A stretch of 64,000 nucleotides of DNA from Methylobacterium sp. GTDB taxonomy: Bacteria > Pseudomonadota > Alphaproteobacteria > Rhizobiales > Beijerinckiaceae. Shown here in pieces: positions 45,395-54,926 of this stretch (position 1 is the stretch's first letter; the number at the start of each line of letters is the position of its first letter). Below the pieces are notes generated by a model, which searched no databases, was not told the origin of the DNA, and worked only from the letters and a program-made list of their open reading frames with translations. The stretch is taken from the NCBI GenBank assembly GCA_020252645.1, contig JADCCN010000001.1:146099-210098 (forward strand), given 5' to 3'. The position numbers and the translations under genes are program-made.

Positions 45395-46959
45395 TGTTTG
45401 GATTGTCGAACCCGGAACTCGGCGTGCTGATGCTCGCCCTGTTCATCGTCTTCATCATGTTCGGGTTTCCGATTGCCTTCACGCTGATGGCCCTCGGATT
45501 CTTCTTCGGCTATATCGCCATGGGCGACACCGTGCTGCAGCTCGTGGTGCAGCGCGCCTATTCGGTGATGGCGAATGACGTGCTCGTCTCCATCCCGCTC
45601 TTCGTCTTCATGGGCTACATCATCGAGCGCGCGAACATCCTCGACCGATTGTTCAAGTCGATCCAGCTCGCGATCGGCTGGATGCCCGGCGCGCTGGCCG
45701 TGGCGACGCTTGCGACCTGCGCGATCTTCGCGACCGCCACCGGCATTGTCGGCGCTGTGGTGACGCTGATGGGCCTGCTGGCCTTTCCGGCGATGCTGCG
45801 CGCGGGCTATGACGTGAAGCTTTCCGCGGGCGTGGTCTGCGCGGGCGGCTGTCTCGGCATTCTCATTCCGCCCTCGGTCATGCTCATCCTCTATGGCGCG
45901 ACGGCCGGCGTCTCGGTGCCGAAGCTCTATGCCGGCGCCCTGTTCCCCGGCTTGCTGCTCGCTGGCCTCTACATGCTCTACGTGGTGATCCGCTGCACGA
46001 TCACGCCATCCCTCGCGCCCAAGCTGCCGCCGGAGGAGCGGGCGACGCTCGGCATCGATTTCGCCAAGGACAAGATGTTCGTGCTGGGCTATATCGCGAT
46101 CGCGGCGCTGGCGGTCCCGGTGGTCTATTACGGCGTGCTCGCGCTCGAGCACCTGATCAACGCGATCAAGACCGCCATGGCTCCTGCGGGCGCCCGGGTG
46201 CGACTTGTCGATTACGAGGTGCCGCCCCTCGTCATCCAGGCCGTGATCGCCGGGGGTATTGCCGGCCTCGTGGCCTTGCTGGCGCTGGGGCGCATGGTCT
46301 TCCTGGCACTGGTCTCGAGCTTCTTCCCGCTGACCCTGCTGATCATGTCCGTGCTTGGCGCGATCTTCTTCGGCATCGCGACGCCGACGGAAGCCGCCGC
46401 AGTAGGCTCGCTGGGATCGCTGCTGCTGGCGGCGGCCTATCGCTCGCTGACCTTCGAAAAGGTTCGGGAGAGCGTCTATCTTACGGCCCGCACGGCCGCG
46501 ATGGTGTGCTGGCTCTTCGTCGGCTCTTTCATCTTTTCGTCGATCTTCGCCTATCTTGGCGGGCATGAGCCCATCAAGGCCTTCATGAACTGGATGAACC
46601 CGTCGCCGACGATGTTCCTCATCCTCACCCAGATCATCATCTTCGTGCTAGGCTGGCCGCTCGAATGGACCGAGATCATCGTGATTTTCGTGCCGATCTT
46701 CCTGCCCTTGCTGCAGCAATACGGCGTGGACCCGCTGTTCTTCGGCATCCTGATCGCGCTGAACATCCAGACGTCGTTTCTCTCGCCGCCGGTGGCGATG
46801 GCACCTTTCTACCTGAAGGGGGTGGCGCCGCCACATGTGACGATCAACCAGATCTTCTCCGGCGTGATGCCCTTCCTCTGGATCGTGCTGGTCGCGATGG
46901 TGCTGATCTATATTTTCCCGGATATCGCGATGTGGCTGCCGCGCTATCTCTACGGCTGA
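45394..46959 (+). CDS. TRAP transporter large permease (DctM)
   Basis: A 521-residue polytopic protein with about 12-13 helices. It has VLVSIPLFVFMGYIIERANI, TATGIVGAVVTLMGLLAFPAM and CAGGCLGILIPPSVMLILYG, the conserved DctM transport motifs, and the late EWTEIIVIFVPIFLPLL. The ATG at 45394 overlaps the dctQ stop (TGATG); GTG 45391 is possible. It forms the ion-coupled channel of the DctPQM system. Confidence 0.93.
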   Translation: MFGLSNPELGVLMLALFIVFIMFGFPIAFTLMALGFFFGYIAMGDTVLQLVVQRAYSVMANDVLVSIPLFVFMGYIIERANILDRLFKSIQLAIGWMPGALAVATLATCAIFATATGIVGAVVTLMGLLAFPAMLRAGYDVKLSAGVVCAGGCLGILIPPSVMLILYGATAGVSVPKLYAGALFPGLLLAGLYMLYVVIRCTITPSLAPKLPPEERATLGIDFAKDKMFVLGYIAIAALAVPVVYYGVLALEHLINAIKTAMAPAGARVRLVDYEVPPLVIQAVIAGGIAGLVALLALGRMVFLALVSSFFPLTLLIMSVLGAIFFGIATPTEAAAVGSLGSLLLAAAYRSLTFEKVRESVYLTARTAAMVCWLFVGSFIFSSIFAYLGGHEPIKAFMNWMNPSPTMFLILTQIIIFVLGWPLEWTEIIVIFVPIFLPLLQQYGVDPLFFGILIALNIQTSFLSPPVAMAPFYLKGVAPPHVTINQIFSGVMPFLWIVLVAMVLIYIFPDIAMWLPRYLYG

Positions 46960-47004
46960 GGGCCGATTCTAACCCGTTGACGATGCGGGGCGGATGCGTG
47001 TAAC

Positions 47005-47044
47005 TTCTGCCTTCTGCCTTCTGCCTTCTGCCTTCTGAATTCTG
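47005..47044 (+). repeat. TTCTGCC heptamer tandem repeat
   Basis: Four perfect 7-base units (47005-47032) are followed by TTCTGAATTCTG, just before the ilvB leader ORF. Copy number probably varies by slippage. It lies between the dctM stop and the leader ribosome site. Confidence 0.9.
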
Positions 47045-47054
47045 GAGCGGAACC

Positions 47055-47105
47055 GTGACCCGTCTCATTCTTGTATGCCGCGCGCCGTGGAGGGAATTGG
47101 CCTGA
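47055..47105 (+). CDS. Putative ilvB leader peptide (16 aa)
   Basis: GTG start with GGAGCGGA just upstream. The product MTRLILVCRAPWRELA contains Leu-Ile-Leu-Val consecutively (codons CTC ATT CTT GTA), as expected of a leader sensing branched-chain aminoacyl-tRNAs. It is followed by a 9-bp helix between GCGCGCCGT within the ORF and ACGGCGCGC at 47121-47129, and then a terminator before ilvB. Function is inferred from layout. Confidence 0.65.
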   Translation: MTRLILVCRAPWRELA

Positions 47106-47135
47106 GAAGCCTTTGCCCCGACGGCGCGCATCCCG

Positions 47136-47160
47136 AAGGCCCCTTCAGCGGGCCTTTTTT
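47136..47160 (+). terminator. Attenuator terminator upstream of ilvB
   Basis: Stem AAGGCCC/GGGCCTT with loop CTTCAGC, followed by TTTT and, a few bases later, another T6 run. It lies between the leader ORF and the ilvB start and so would control read-through into ilvBN. It could also simply end dctM transcripts. Confidence 0.8.
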
Positions 47161-47231
47161 ATTGCCTTTTTTCACCCCACGCCCCAAACGACCCCCGCGA
47201 TGACCCGCGACGACACCCCGGAGACGAACCG

Positions 47232-48992
47232 ATGACCGAGATGATGACCGGCGCAGAAATGGTGGTGCGCGCCATGCAGGACCACGATGTGGATACCCTG
47301 TTCGGCTATCCGGGCGGCGCGGTCCTTCCGATCTATGATGCGCTGTTCCAGCAGAACTCGGTGCAGCATATCCTCGTGCGGCACGAGCAGGGCGCGGTGC
47401 ATTCGGCCGAGGGCTATGCCCGCTCCTCCGGCAAGGTGGGCGTGGTGCTGGTGACCTCCGGCCCCGGCGCGACCAATGCCGTGACCGGCCTGACCGATGC
47501 GCTGATGGATTCCATCCCCGTGATCTGCTTCACCGGCCAGGTGCCGACGCATCTCATCGGCTCGGATGCCTTCCAGGAATGCGATACGGTTGGCATCACC
47601 CGCCATTGCACGAAGCATAATTACCTCGTCAAACGCATCGAGGATCTGTCGCGCATCATCCACGAGGCGTTCTACGTGGCGAAATCCGGCCGTCCGGGCC
47701 CGGTTGTGGTGGATATCCCGAAGGACATCCAGTTCCAGCGCGGCGTCTACACCCCGCCGGGCGAGATCATGCACAAATCCTATCGCCCGAAGACGCAAGG
47801 GGATCGCGGGCAGATCGAGCGCGCGGTGGAACTGATGATCCGCGCGAAGCGCCCGGTGTTCTATACGGGCGGCGGCGTCATCAATGCCGGGTCGGAAGCC
47901 AGCCGCCTGCTGCGTGAACTCGTGCGCCTCACGGGCTTTCCGGTGACTTCCACGCTGATGGGTCTCGGCGCCTATCCGGCGAATGATCCGCTCTGGCTTG
48001 GGATGCTGGGGATGCACGGCACCTACGAAGCGAACCTCGCGATGCATGGCTGCGACGTGATGATCAATATCGGCGCGCGCTTCGATGATCGCATCACAGG
48101 CCGCCTCGATGCCTTCTCGCCCTATAGCCGCAAGATTCACGTCGATATCGATCCGTCCTCGATCAACAAGAACGTGAAGGTCGAGGTGGGCATCATCGGT
48201 GATGCCGCGTCGGTGCTCGCCGAGATGCTTGAGATTTTCCGTGCGAAGAAGCGCGCCGAGCAGGCCGAGGAACTCCGCCCCTGGTGGAAGGAGATCAACA
48301 CCTGGCGGGCCCGCAATTCGCTGAGCTACAAGAACTCGAAAGAGGTCATCAAGCCGCAATACGCGGTGGAGCGGCTCTATCAGCTTACGAAGAACCGCAA
48401 GACCTACGTGACCACCGAGGTGGGCCAGCACCAGATGTGGGCCGCCCAGCACTTCCATTTCGACGAGCCCAACCGCTGGATGACGAGCGGAGGCCTCGGC
48501 ACGATGGGCTATGGCCTCCCGGCGGCGATCGGCGTGCAGCTCGCGCATCGCGATGCGCTGGTGATCGACATCGCGGGTGAGGCCTCGATTCTGATGAACA
48601 TGCAGGAAATGAGCACGGCCGCGCAGTATCGCCTGCCGATCAAGATCTTCATCCTCAACAACGAGTATATGGGCATGGTGCGCCAGTGGCAGGAATTGCT
48701 GCATGGCGGGCGCTATTCGGAGAGCTATTCGGCCGCCTTGCCGGATTTCGTGAAGCTCGCCGAGGCCTATCACGCCAAGGGCATCCGCTGCTCCGACCCC
48801 GCCGAACTCGATGCGGCCATCCAGGAGATGATCGATTATCCCGGCCCGGTGATCTTCGATTGCCTTGTAGCGAAGGAAGAGAACTGCTTCCCGATGATCC
48901 CCTCGGGCAAGGCGCATAACGAGATGATCCTGCCGGATTTCGAAGGCGATACCGGCTCGGTCATCGATGCCAGGGGCAAGGAGCTGGTGTGA
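47232..48992 (+). CDS. ilvB: Acetolactate synthase large (catalytic) subunit
   Basis: A ThDP/FAD enzyme, the first common step of valine, leucine and isoleucine synthesis. The 586-residue product has GYPGGAVLPIYDALF, the ThDP glutamate in ILVRHEQGAVHSAEGYAR, the central IGARFDDRITGRL and the C-terminal ThDP motif. That motif reads AGEAS rather than the commoner GDAS, then FILNNEYMGMVRQW. It is followed by ilvN and a LysE-type exporter. Regulation by the upstream leader and terminator is likely. Confidence 0.96.
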   Translation: MTEMMTGAEMVVRAMQDHDVDTLFGYPGGAVLPIYDALFQQNSVQHILVRHEQGAVHSAEGYARSSGKVGVVLVTSGPGATNAVTGLTDALMDSIPVICFTGQVPTHLIGSDAFQECDTVGITRHCTKHNYLVKRIEDLSRIIHEAFYVAKSGRPGPVVVDIPKDIQFQRGVYTPPGEIMHKSYRPKTQGDRGQIERAVELMIRAKRPVFYTGGGVINAGSEASRLLRELVRLTGFPVTSTLMGLGAYPANDPLWLGMLGMHGTYEANLAMHGCDVMINIGARFDDRITGRLDAFSPYSRKIHVDIDPSSINKNVKVEVGIIGDAASVLAEMLEIFRAKKRAEQAEELRPWWKEINTWRARNSLSYKNSKEVIKPQYAVERLYQLTKNRKTYVTTEVGQHQMWAAQHFHFDEPNRWMTSGGLGTMGYGLPAAIGVQLAHRDALVIDIAGEASILMNMQEMSTAAQYRLPIKIFILNNEYMGMVRQWQELLHGGRYSESYSAALPDFVKLAEAYHAKGIRCSDPAELDAAIQEMIDYPGPVIFDCLVAKEENCFPMIPSGKAHNEMILPDFEGDTGSVIDARGKELV

Positions 48993-49048
48993 CGCTCCAG
49001 CCTTTCCGCCCAACCCGATTCGATCTTCCAACGCGACGAGCCTGACCG

Positions 49049-49582
49049 ATGAACACCTCCCACTACCCCACGCTCACGACCCAGCAGGTGACCGAGAAGC
49101 GCACGCTCTGCGTTCTCGTGGATAACGAGCCGGGTGTGCTCGCGCGCATCGCCGGCATGTTCTCCGGGCGGGGCTACAATATTGAGTCGCTGACTGTTTC
49201 GGAAACTGAACACGAGAAGCACCTCTCGCGCATCACCATCGTCACCAGCGGAACGGCCAGCGTGCTGAACCAGATTGAGGCGCAGCTTGATCGCCTCGTG
49301 CCGGTGCACAGGGTGGTGAACCTCACCGCCAAGGCTTCGATCGAGCGCGAGCTGGCGCTGGTCAAGGTGCGCGGCAAGGGCGAGCACCGCATGGAGGCCT
49401 TGCGCCTCGCGACCGCCTTCGGCGCGAAGCCGGTGGATGCGACCCTCGACAGCTTCGTGTTCGAACTCTCCGGCCTGTCGGAGGATGTCGAGCGCTTCAT
49501 CAACCTCATGGCCGATATCGGCCTCGTGGAAGTCAGTCGCACGGGTGTCGCGGCCATCGCGCGCGGCAACGAGGGGCTGTAA
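49049..49582 (+). CDS. ilvN: Acetolactate synthase small (regulatory) subunit
   Basis: A 177-residue subunit that confers valine feedback control. It has an N-terminal ACT domain (TLCVLVDNEPGVLARIAGMF, SGRGYNIESLTVSETE) and a C-terminal ALS domain (ERELALVKVRGKGEHRMEAL). It lies 56 bases after ilvB, as in most bacteria (ilvBN/ilvIH). Confidence 0.95.
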   Translation: MNTSHYPTLTTQQVTEKRTLCVLVDNEPGVLARIAGMFSGRGYNIESLTVSETEHEKHLSRITIVTSGTASVLNQIEAQLDRLVPVHRVVNLTAKASIERELALVKVRGKGEHRMEALRLATAFGAKPVDATLDSFVFELSGLSEDVERFINLMADIGLVEVSRTGVAAIARGNEGL

Positions 49583-49587
49583 TCCCG

Positions 49588-50199
49588 GTGCCGCTCGAAC
49601 TCCTGTTTCCGCTGGCGATGTTCTCGTTCGTGACGTCGATCACGCCGGGGCCCAACAACATGATGCTGATGGCCTCGGGCGTGAATTTTGGCTTCCGTCG
49701 CACGGTTCCGCATATGCTCGGCATCTCGACCGGGTTCACGCTGATGGTGGCGCTGATCGGCTTCGGGCTCGGGGAGGTGTTTGTCCGCGTGCCGCTGCTT
49801 TATACCGTGCTCAAATATGTCGGCGCGGTGTATATGCTGTATCTGGCGTATAAAATCGCCAATTCCGGGCCGATCGCGGAAGGGGGTGGCGTGCGGGGCC
49901 GCCCGATGACCTTCCTGCAAGCTGCGGCGTTCCAGTGGGTCAATCCGAAGGCATGGGTGATGGCGGTGAGCGCGATCTCGACCTACACCCAGCCGGAAGC
50001 CTACACCGCCTCTGTTCTCCTGATCAGCCTGGTTTTCGGGCTGGTGAACCTGCCATCGGTGGGCAGCTGGGCGGCGTTTGGCGTCGCCTTGCGTCGCCTG
50101 CTGACCAACCCGCGCGCGGTGCGGGTGTTCAACATCGCGATGGCGCTGCTGCTGGTGGCGAGCCTTTGGCCAATCGTCGAGGAGTGGCGCTTGCGATGA
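49588..50199 (+). CDS. LysE family amino-acid exporter
   Basis: A 203-residue inner-membrane protein with about six helices. The LysE/RhtB signature SITPGPNNMMLMASGVNFGF is at residues 15-34 and AFQWVNPKAWVMAVSAI is the conserved middle block. GTG start with GAGGGG 11 bases upstream. It follows ilvN by 5 bases, so it is in the ilvBN transcript. Export of a branched-chain or related amino acid is a reasonable guess only. Confidence 0.9.
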   Translation: MPLELLFPLAMFSFVTSITPGPNNMMLMASGVNFGFRRTVPHMLGISTGFTLMVALIGFGLGEVFVRVPLLYTVLKYVGAVYMLYLAYKIANSGPIAEGGGVRGRPMTFLQAAAFQWVNPKAWVMAVSAISTYTQPEAYTASVLLISLVFGLVNLPSVGSWAAFGVALRRLLTNPRAVRVFNIAMALLLVASLWPIVEEWRLR

Positions 50200-50226
50200 T
50201 GACTTGACCCGACCGCCCGCACAGCT

Positions 50227-50332
50227 TAGAGCATTTTTTCGAAGAAGTGGATACCGGTTCTTCGAAAGAAAATGCGGTAAATCAAGAGCTTAGAACGGTC
50301 GATCTGATCGGGTCTGATCGGCAACCGCTCCA
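50227..50332 (+). repeat. 106-bp dispersed repeat of the GTGGANNCCG family
   Basis: It starts TAGAGCATTTTTTCG. The perfect 9-bp arms TTCGAAGAA/TTCTTCGAA enclose the loop GTGGATACCGG, with outer arms GCATTTT/GAAAATGC. The second hairpin has GATCTGATC and ACGGTC...GCAACCGCTC arms, as in the element at 13582, which has the same length. It fills the gap between the exporter gene and ilvC. Confidence 0.9.
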
Positions 50333-50354
50333 GCCCCGCGCGAGCGAATCTTGA

Positions 50355-51401
<1,047 letters not shown>

Positions 51402-51461
51402 GGCGATCGAGAACCGGGAAGCGAGGCGGCAAGGCTCTCGTTTCGCGGGTGAATAGATTCG

Positions 51462-51489
51462 AAGGCGCGGGAATTTTCCCGCGCCTTTT
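51462..51489 (+). terminator. Intrinsic terminator after ilvC
   Basis: Stem AAGGCGCGGGAA with TTCCCGCGCCTT around a short TT-rich loop, followed by TTC. Strong GC stem and T-run. Confidence 0.9.
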
Positions 51490-51574
51490 CCATGCCGGCA
51501 ACATTATGGTTTTCTGCCCTTGCGCGCTTTGGCCGTGCCGCTACCTTCTCCCCATCAAGAAAAATGAGGGAGAA

Positions 51575-52567
51575 ATGCCAATGATGACCCCCTTCACCCG
51601 TCGTGCCCTTCTGGCCGGTGCCTTCGCTCTCGGTCTCGGCAGCATGGCCAGCCCGGCCCTGGCGCAAGGTTTCCCCACCAGGGCCATCACGATCGTCGTG
51701 CCCTTCGCGGCTGGCGGCTCCACCGATATCATCGCGCGCATCATCGGCCAGAAGATGGGCGAATTGCTCGGCCAGAACGTCGTGATCGAGAACCGCGCCG
51801 GCGCGGGCGGTAACCTCGGCTCGAACTCTGTCGCGAAGGCCGCTCCGGATGGCTACACCTTGCTGATGGGCACCATCTCCACCCATGCCATCAATTCCGC
51901 CGTCTTCAAGACGATGCCCTATGATCCGGTGAAGGATTTCTCGCCGGTTTCGCTGCTCGTCATCGTGCCGAATGTCATGGTCGTGCACCCCAGCGTTCCG
52001 GCGAAGAACGTGCAGGAGATGATCGCGCTGCTGAAGGCTGACCCGAAGAAATACTCCTATGCCTCCTCGGGAGTGGGCACGCCGCTGCATCTTTCGGGCG
52101 AACTCTTCAAGTCGATGAGCGGCACTGAAATGCAGCACATCCCCTATCGCGGCGCCGGCCCGGCGCTGAACGATATCGTGGCCGGCAAGGTGCCGGTGAT
52201 GTTCGACAACCTGCCCTCGGCCACCCAGCACATCCAGTCTGGCGCCCTTCGCGCGCTGGCCGTGACGACGAAGCGCCGCTCGCCGGCGATGCCGGATATC
52301 CCGACCATGGAAGAAGCCGGCCTGCCGGGTTACGAAACGCTGACCTGGAACGCACTTTTCGCGCCGCCCGGCACCCCGCGTGACGTGATCGCCAAGCTGA
52401 ACAATGCGGCCAACCTCGCGATCGCGGATCCGGCCGTGGCCGCAAAGCTGAGAGACCTCTCGGCGACAACCATCGGCTCGACGCCCGAGCAGCTCGGCGA
52501 GCATGTGAAGTCGGAACTTGCGAAATGGGGCCCGATCGCCAAGGCCGCTGGCGCCTCGGTGGAATAA
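51575..52567 (+). CDS. Bug-family (TctC) substrate-binding protein
   Basis: A 330-residue periplasmic protein with signal MTPFTRRALLAGAFALGLGS containing twin Arg, cleaved near SPALAQ. Family blocks are TIVVPFAAGGSTDIIARIIG, ENRAGAGGNLGSNSVAKAAP, HIPYRGAGPALNDIVAGKVP and LFAPPGTPRDVIAKLN. ATG 51581 or 51584 are alternative starts; AGGGAG at 51567-51572 suits 51581 slightly better. No TctAB partners are adjacent, as with the other Bug gene at 28800. The ligand is unknown. Confidence 0.9.
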   Translation: MPMMTPFTRRALLAGAFALGLGSMASPALAQGFPTRAITIVVPFAAGGSTDIIARIIGQKMGELLGQNVVIENRAGAGGNLGSNSVAKAAPDGYTLLMGTISTHAINSAVFKTMPYDPVKDFSPVSLLVIVPNVMVVHPSVPAKNVQEMIALLKADPKKYSYASSGVGTPLHLSGELFKSMSGTEMQHIPYRGAGPALNDIVAGKVPVMFDNLPSATQHIQSGALRALAVTTKRRSPAMPDIPTMEEAGLPGYETLTWNALFAPPGTPRDVIAKLNNAANLAIADPAVAAKLRDLSATTIGSTPEQLGEHVKSELAKWGPIAKAAGASVE

Positions 52568-52640
52568 ACCCGGCCTGAAACCGGGCTTTCGCAAACCCGG
52601 CCGCCCCGTGCCGACGGGGCGGCCAGGAACCCCTTTGATC

Positions 52641-53903
52641 ATGAGCCGCATTCGCATCGCGACCTTCAACACCGAGAACCTTTTCACCCGGCCGGAATTC
52701 CTGAATTTCGGCGGGCGCCCCTCGGATCGTCGCATCGGCATGGTCGAGTTCAAGGATGCCGAGGAGCTGCGTCAGGCAAGGCGCATCTCCGAGGCCATGC
52801 TTTCGCGCATCGAACGCCAGCTCACCGCGCAGGTGATCCTCGATGCGGATGCCGATTTCGTCGCCTTGCAGGAGGTGGATGATCGCGCGGCGCTCGAACT
52901 CTTCCGCGACGATTTCCTGCATACGCATCTCTCGCCGCGCCTCGCGCGGGCGCTGCGGCCGAAACTGCCGGCGCTGCAGGCCGAGGCGGCTCGCCTCCAT
53001 GGCGAGGAGCCCGACAACCCCGGGCAGGCCCGCGCCAGGGCGGAATGGCTGGAAGAGGCGCTGGATCGCGAGCGTCGCGCCATCGGCCGCCATCTCTTCT
53101 ACGATGATTTCGAGGTGATCGAGGGCAATGACCGGCGCGGCATCGATCTTGGTTTTCTCTCGCGGCTCCAGCCAGGAAAAGTCACCCATTACGCGGCCTT
53201 CACTTACGATGATTTCGGTCTTTGGAGCCCGGAACTCGCGCGTATCGCCGAGCAGGACTGGCGCAATTTCGGCTCTGCGGGCGAGAAGCCCGATGGTTCC
53301 ATGCGCGTGTTCCGCCGCGATGTGGTGGCGGTGGAACTGGATGTGGGCGGCAAGCCGCTGACCATCTTCAACTGCCATTTCAAATCGGACACCAATGGCC
53401 CTGGTGACAAGGGCCGGACCATCCGCGAGGCCGAGGTAAAGGCGCTGGCCGAGATCGTGCGGCGGCGCTTCCCGGACCCGACGAGGGGCAACTGGGTGCT
53501 CTGCGGCGATTTCAACGATTACACGGAGGTCGATGGCTCGCCCGAGATGTTCAGCCTCAGGACCGGCCAGCGGCAGCTCTCCACGCTGGGCCCGTTGGTC
53601 GATCCCCCGCCGGAAGGTCTTGGGGCTTTCGATTCCGCCCTGTGGATCGAGGACCCGCGCGAGCGCTGGACAACCTATTATCCGTCGGAAGACCTGCATA
53701 CTTCGCTTGACCATATCCTTCTCTCGCCCGCGCTCGCGGCCGCGAATGCGAAGCGGCCGGCGGCCGAGCGCGCGCCGGAGATCCTGCGCCGCGGCATGAG
53801 CTGGTCCATTCCGCGCGGGCCCGAGCGCTATCCCGGCGTGGGCATCAACGATCCGAAGGCCTCCGATCACGCTCTCATCGCCATCACGCTGCAGCTTCCC
53901 TGA
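52641..53903 (+). CDS. Endonuclease/exonuclease/phosphatase-fold protein
   Basis: A 420-residue protein of the EEP superfamily. RIRIATFNTENLFTRPEF is the start, ADADFVALQEVDDRAAL carries the metal Glu, and FNCHFKSDTNGPG, VLCGDFNDYTEV and the terminal NDPKASDHALIAI carry the remaining Asn/Asp/His. No signal peptide is seen. It could be a nuclease or phosphodiesterase; the substrate is unknown. ATG 52641 is chosen because earlier codons have no ribosome site and no family match. Confidence 0.85.
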   Translation: MSRIRIATFNTENLFTRPEFLNFGGRPSDRRIGMVEFKDAEELRQARRISEAMLSRIERQLTAQVILDADADFVALQEVDDRAALELFRDDFLHTHLSPRLARALRPKLPALQAEAARLHGEEPDNPGQARARAEWLEEALDRERRAIGRHLFYDDFEVIEGNDRRGIDLGFLSRLQPGKVTHYAAFTYDDFGLWSPELARIAEQDWRNFGSAGEKPDGSMRVFRRDVVAVELDVGGKPLTIFNCHFKSDTNGPGDKGRTIREAEVKALAEIVRRRFPDPTRGNWVLCGDFNDYTEVDGSPEMFSLRTGQRQLSTLGPLVDPPPEGLGAFDSALWIEDPRERWTTYYPSEDLHTSLDHILLSPALAAANAKRPAAERAPEILRRGMSWSIPRGPERYPGVGINDPKASDHALIAITLQLP

Positions 53904-53990
53904 AACGCCGGCAGAGCCTCGCGCTGTGCTGATGCATCCATCACATTTCGGAACTGGACAGGCGGGGCCCAAGCCGTCGAGATTGCGCTG

Positions 53991-54842
53991 ATGGCGATCC
54001 TTTCCATTCAAAGTCACGTGGCCTACGGGCATGTCGGCAACGCTTCGGCAGTCTTCCCGATGCAGCGGCTGGGCGTCGAGGTCTGGCCCATCCACACCGT
54101 GCAGTTCTCCAACCATACGGGTTATGGCGCCTGGCGGGGGCAGGTCTTCGATGCCGGGCTCATCGCCGATTGCGTGGCCGGCATTGCCGAACGCGGCGTG
54201 CTCGGCCAATGCGAGGCGGTGCTTTCGGGCTATATGGGCTCGCATGATACGGGCTCGGCCATTCTCGATGCCGTGGCACGGGTGCGCGAAGCCAACCCCC
54301 GGGCCGTCTATGCCTGCGATCCCGTGATCGGCGATGTGGGCCGAGGCATCTTCGTGCGGCCGGGAATCCCGGAATTCATGCGGGATCGCGCGGTGCCCGC
54401 GGCCGATCTCATCACGCCGAACCAGTTCGAACTGGCCTGGCTCGCGGGGCGCGAGATCGCCACGCTCGCCGATCTGCGCGCGGCCCTGGCCACCCTGCAT
54501 GCCATGGGCCCGAAGACCGTGATGGTCACATCCCTGATGCTGGACGATACGGCGGCGGATGCTGTGGATCTCGCCGTCTCGCATCCCGGCGGATTGCACC
54601 GGATGCGCACGCCGAAGCTCGATTGCGCCGTGAATGGCGCAGGCGATGCGATCGCCGCCCTGTTTCTCGTGCATTGCTTGCGGATGGGTGACCCTGCCGC
54701 CGCGATGCAGCGCGCGGGATCGTCTGTCCATGGGCTCCTCACGCGGACGGTGGCGGCGGGTTCGCGGGAGATCCTCACGGTGGCGGCGCAGGAGGAATTC
54801 GTGGAGCCTTCCAGGCTTTTCACGCTGGAGGATCTGGCCTGA
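53991..54842 (+). CDS. pdxY: Pyridoxal kinase
   Basis: PdxY phosphorylates pyridoxal in vitamin B6 salvage. The 283-residue ribokinase-family product has ILSIQSHVAYGHVGNASAVF, HTVQFSNHTGYGAWRGQVFD, YACDPVIGDVGRGIFVRPGI, DLITPNQFELAWLAG and the anion-hole/catalytic segment CAVNGAGDAIAALFL, where PdxK/PdxY enzymes have GTGD; here the first residues are NGAGD. It is followed by a bidirectional terminator. Confidence 0.92.
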   Translation: MAILSIQSHVAYGHVGNASAVFPMQRLGVEVWPIHTVQFSNHTGYGAWRGQVFDAGLIADCVAGIAERGVLGQCEAVLSGYMGSHDTGSAILDAVARVREANPRAVYACDPVIGDVGRGIFVRPGIPEFMRDRAVPAADLITPNQFELAWLAGREIATLADLRAALATLHAMGPKTVMVTSLMLDDTAADAVDLAVSHPGGLHRMRTPKLDCAVNGAGDAIAALFLVHCLRMGDPAAAMQRAGSSVHGLLTRTVAAGSREILTVAAQEEFVEPSRLFTLEDLA

Positions 54843-54847
54843 CACGA

Positions 54848-54874
54848 AAAAGGGCCGGCGAACCGGCCCTTTTC
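54848..54874. terminator. Bidirectional terminator between pdxY and the HhH gene
   Basis: Perfect 11-bp stem AAAAGGGCCGG/CCGGCCCTTTT with a 4-base loop (CGAA). A- and T-runs on both sides serve the convergent genes. Confidence 0.92.
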
Positions 54875-54926
54875 TGCTTTCGTCGAGCGGAAGCGATCAG
54901 AAGCGGACACCCGATCGCGCAGGCGA

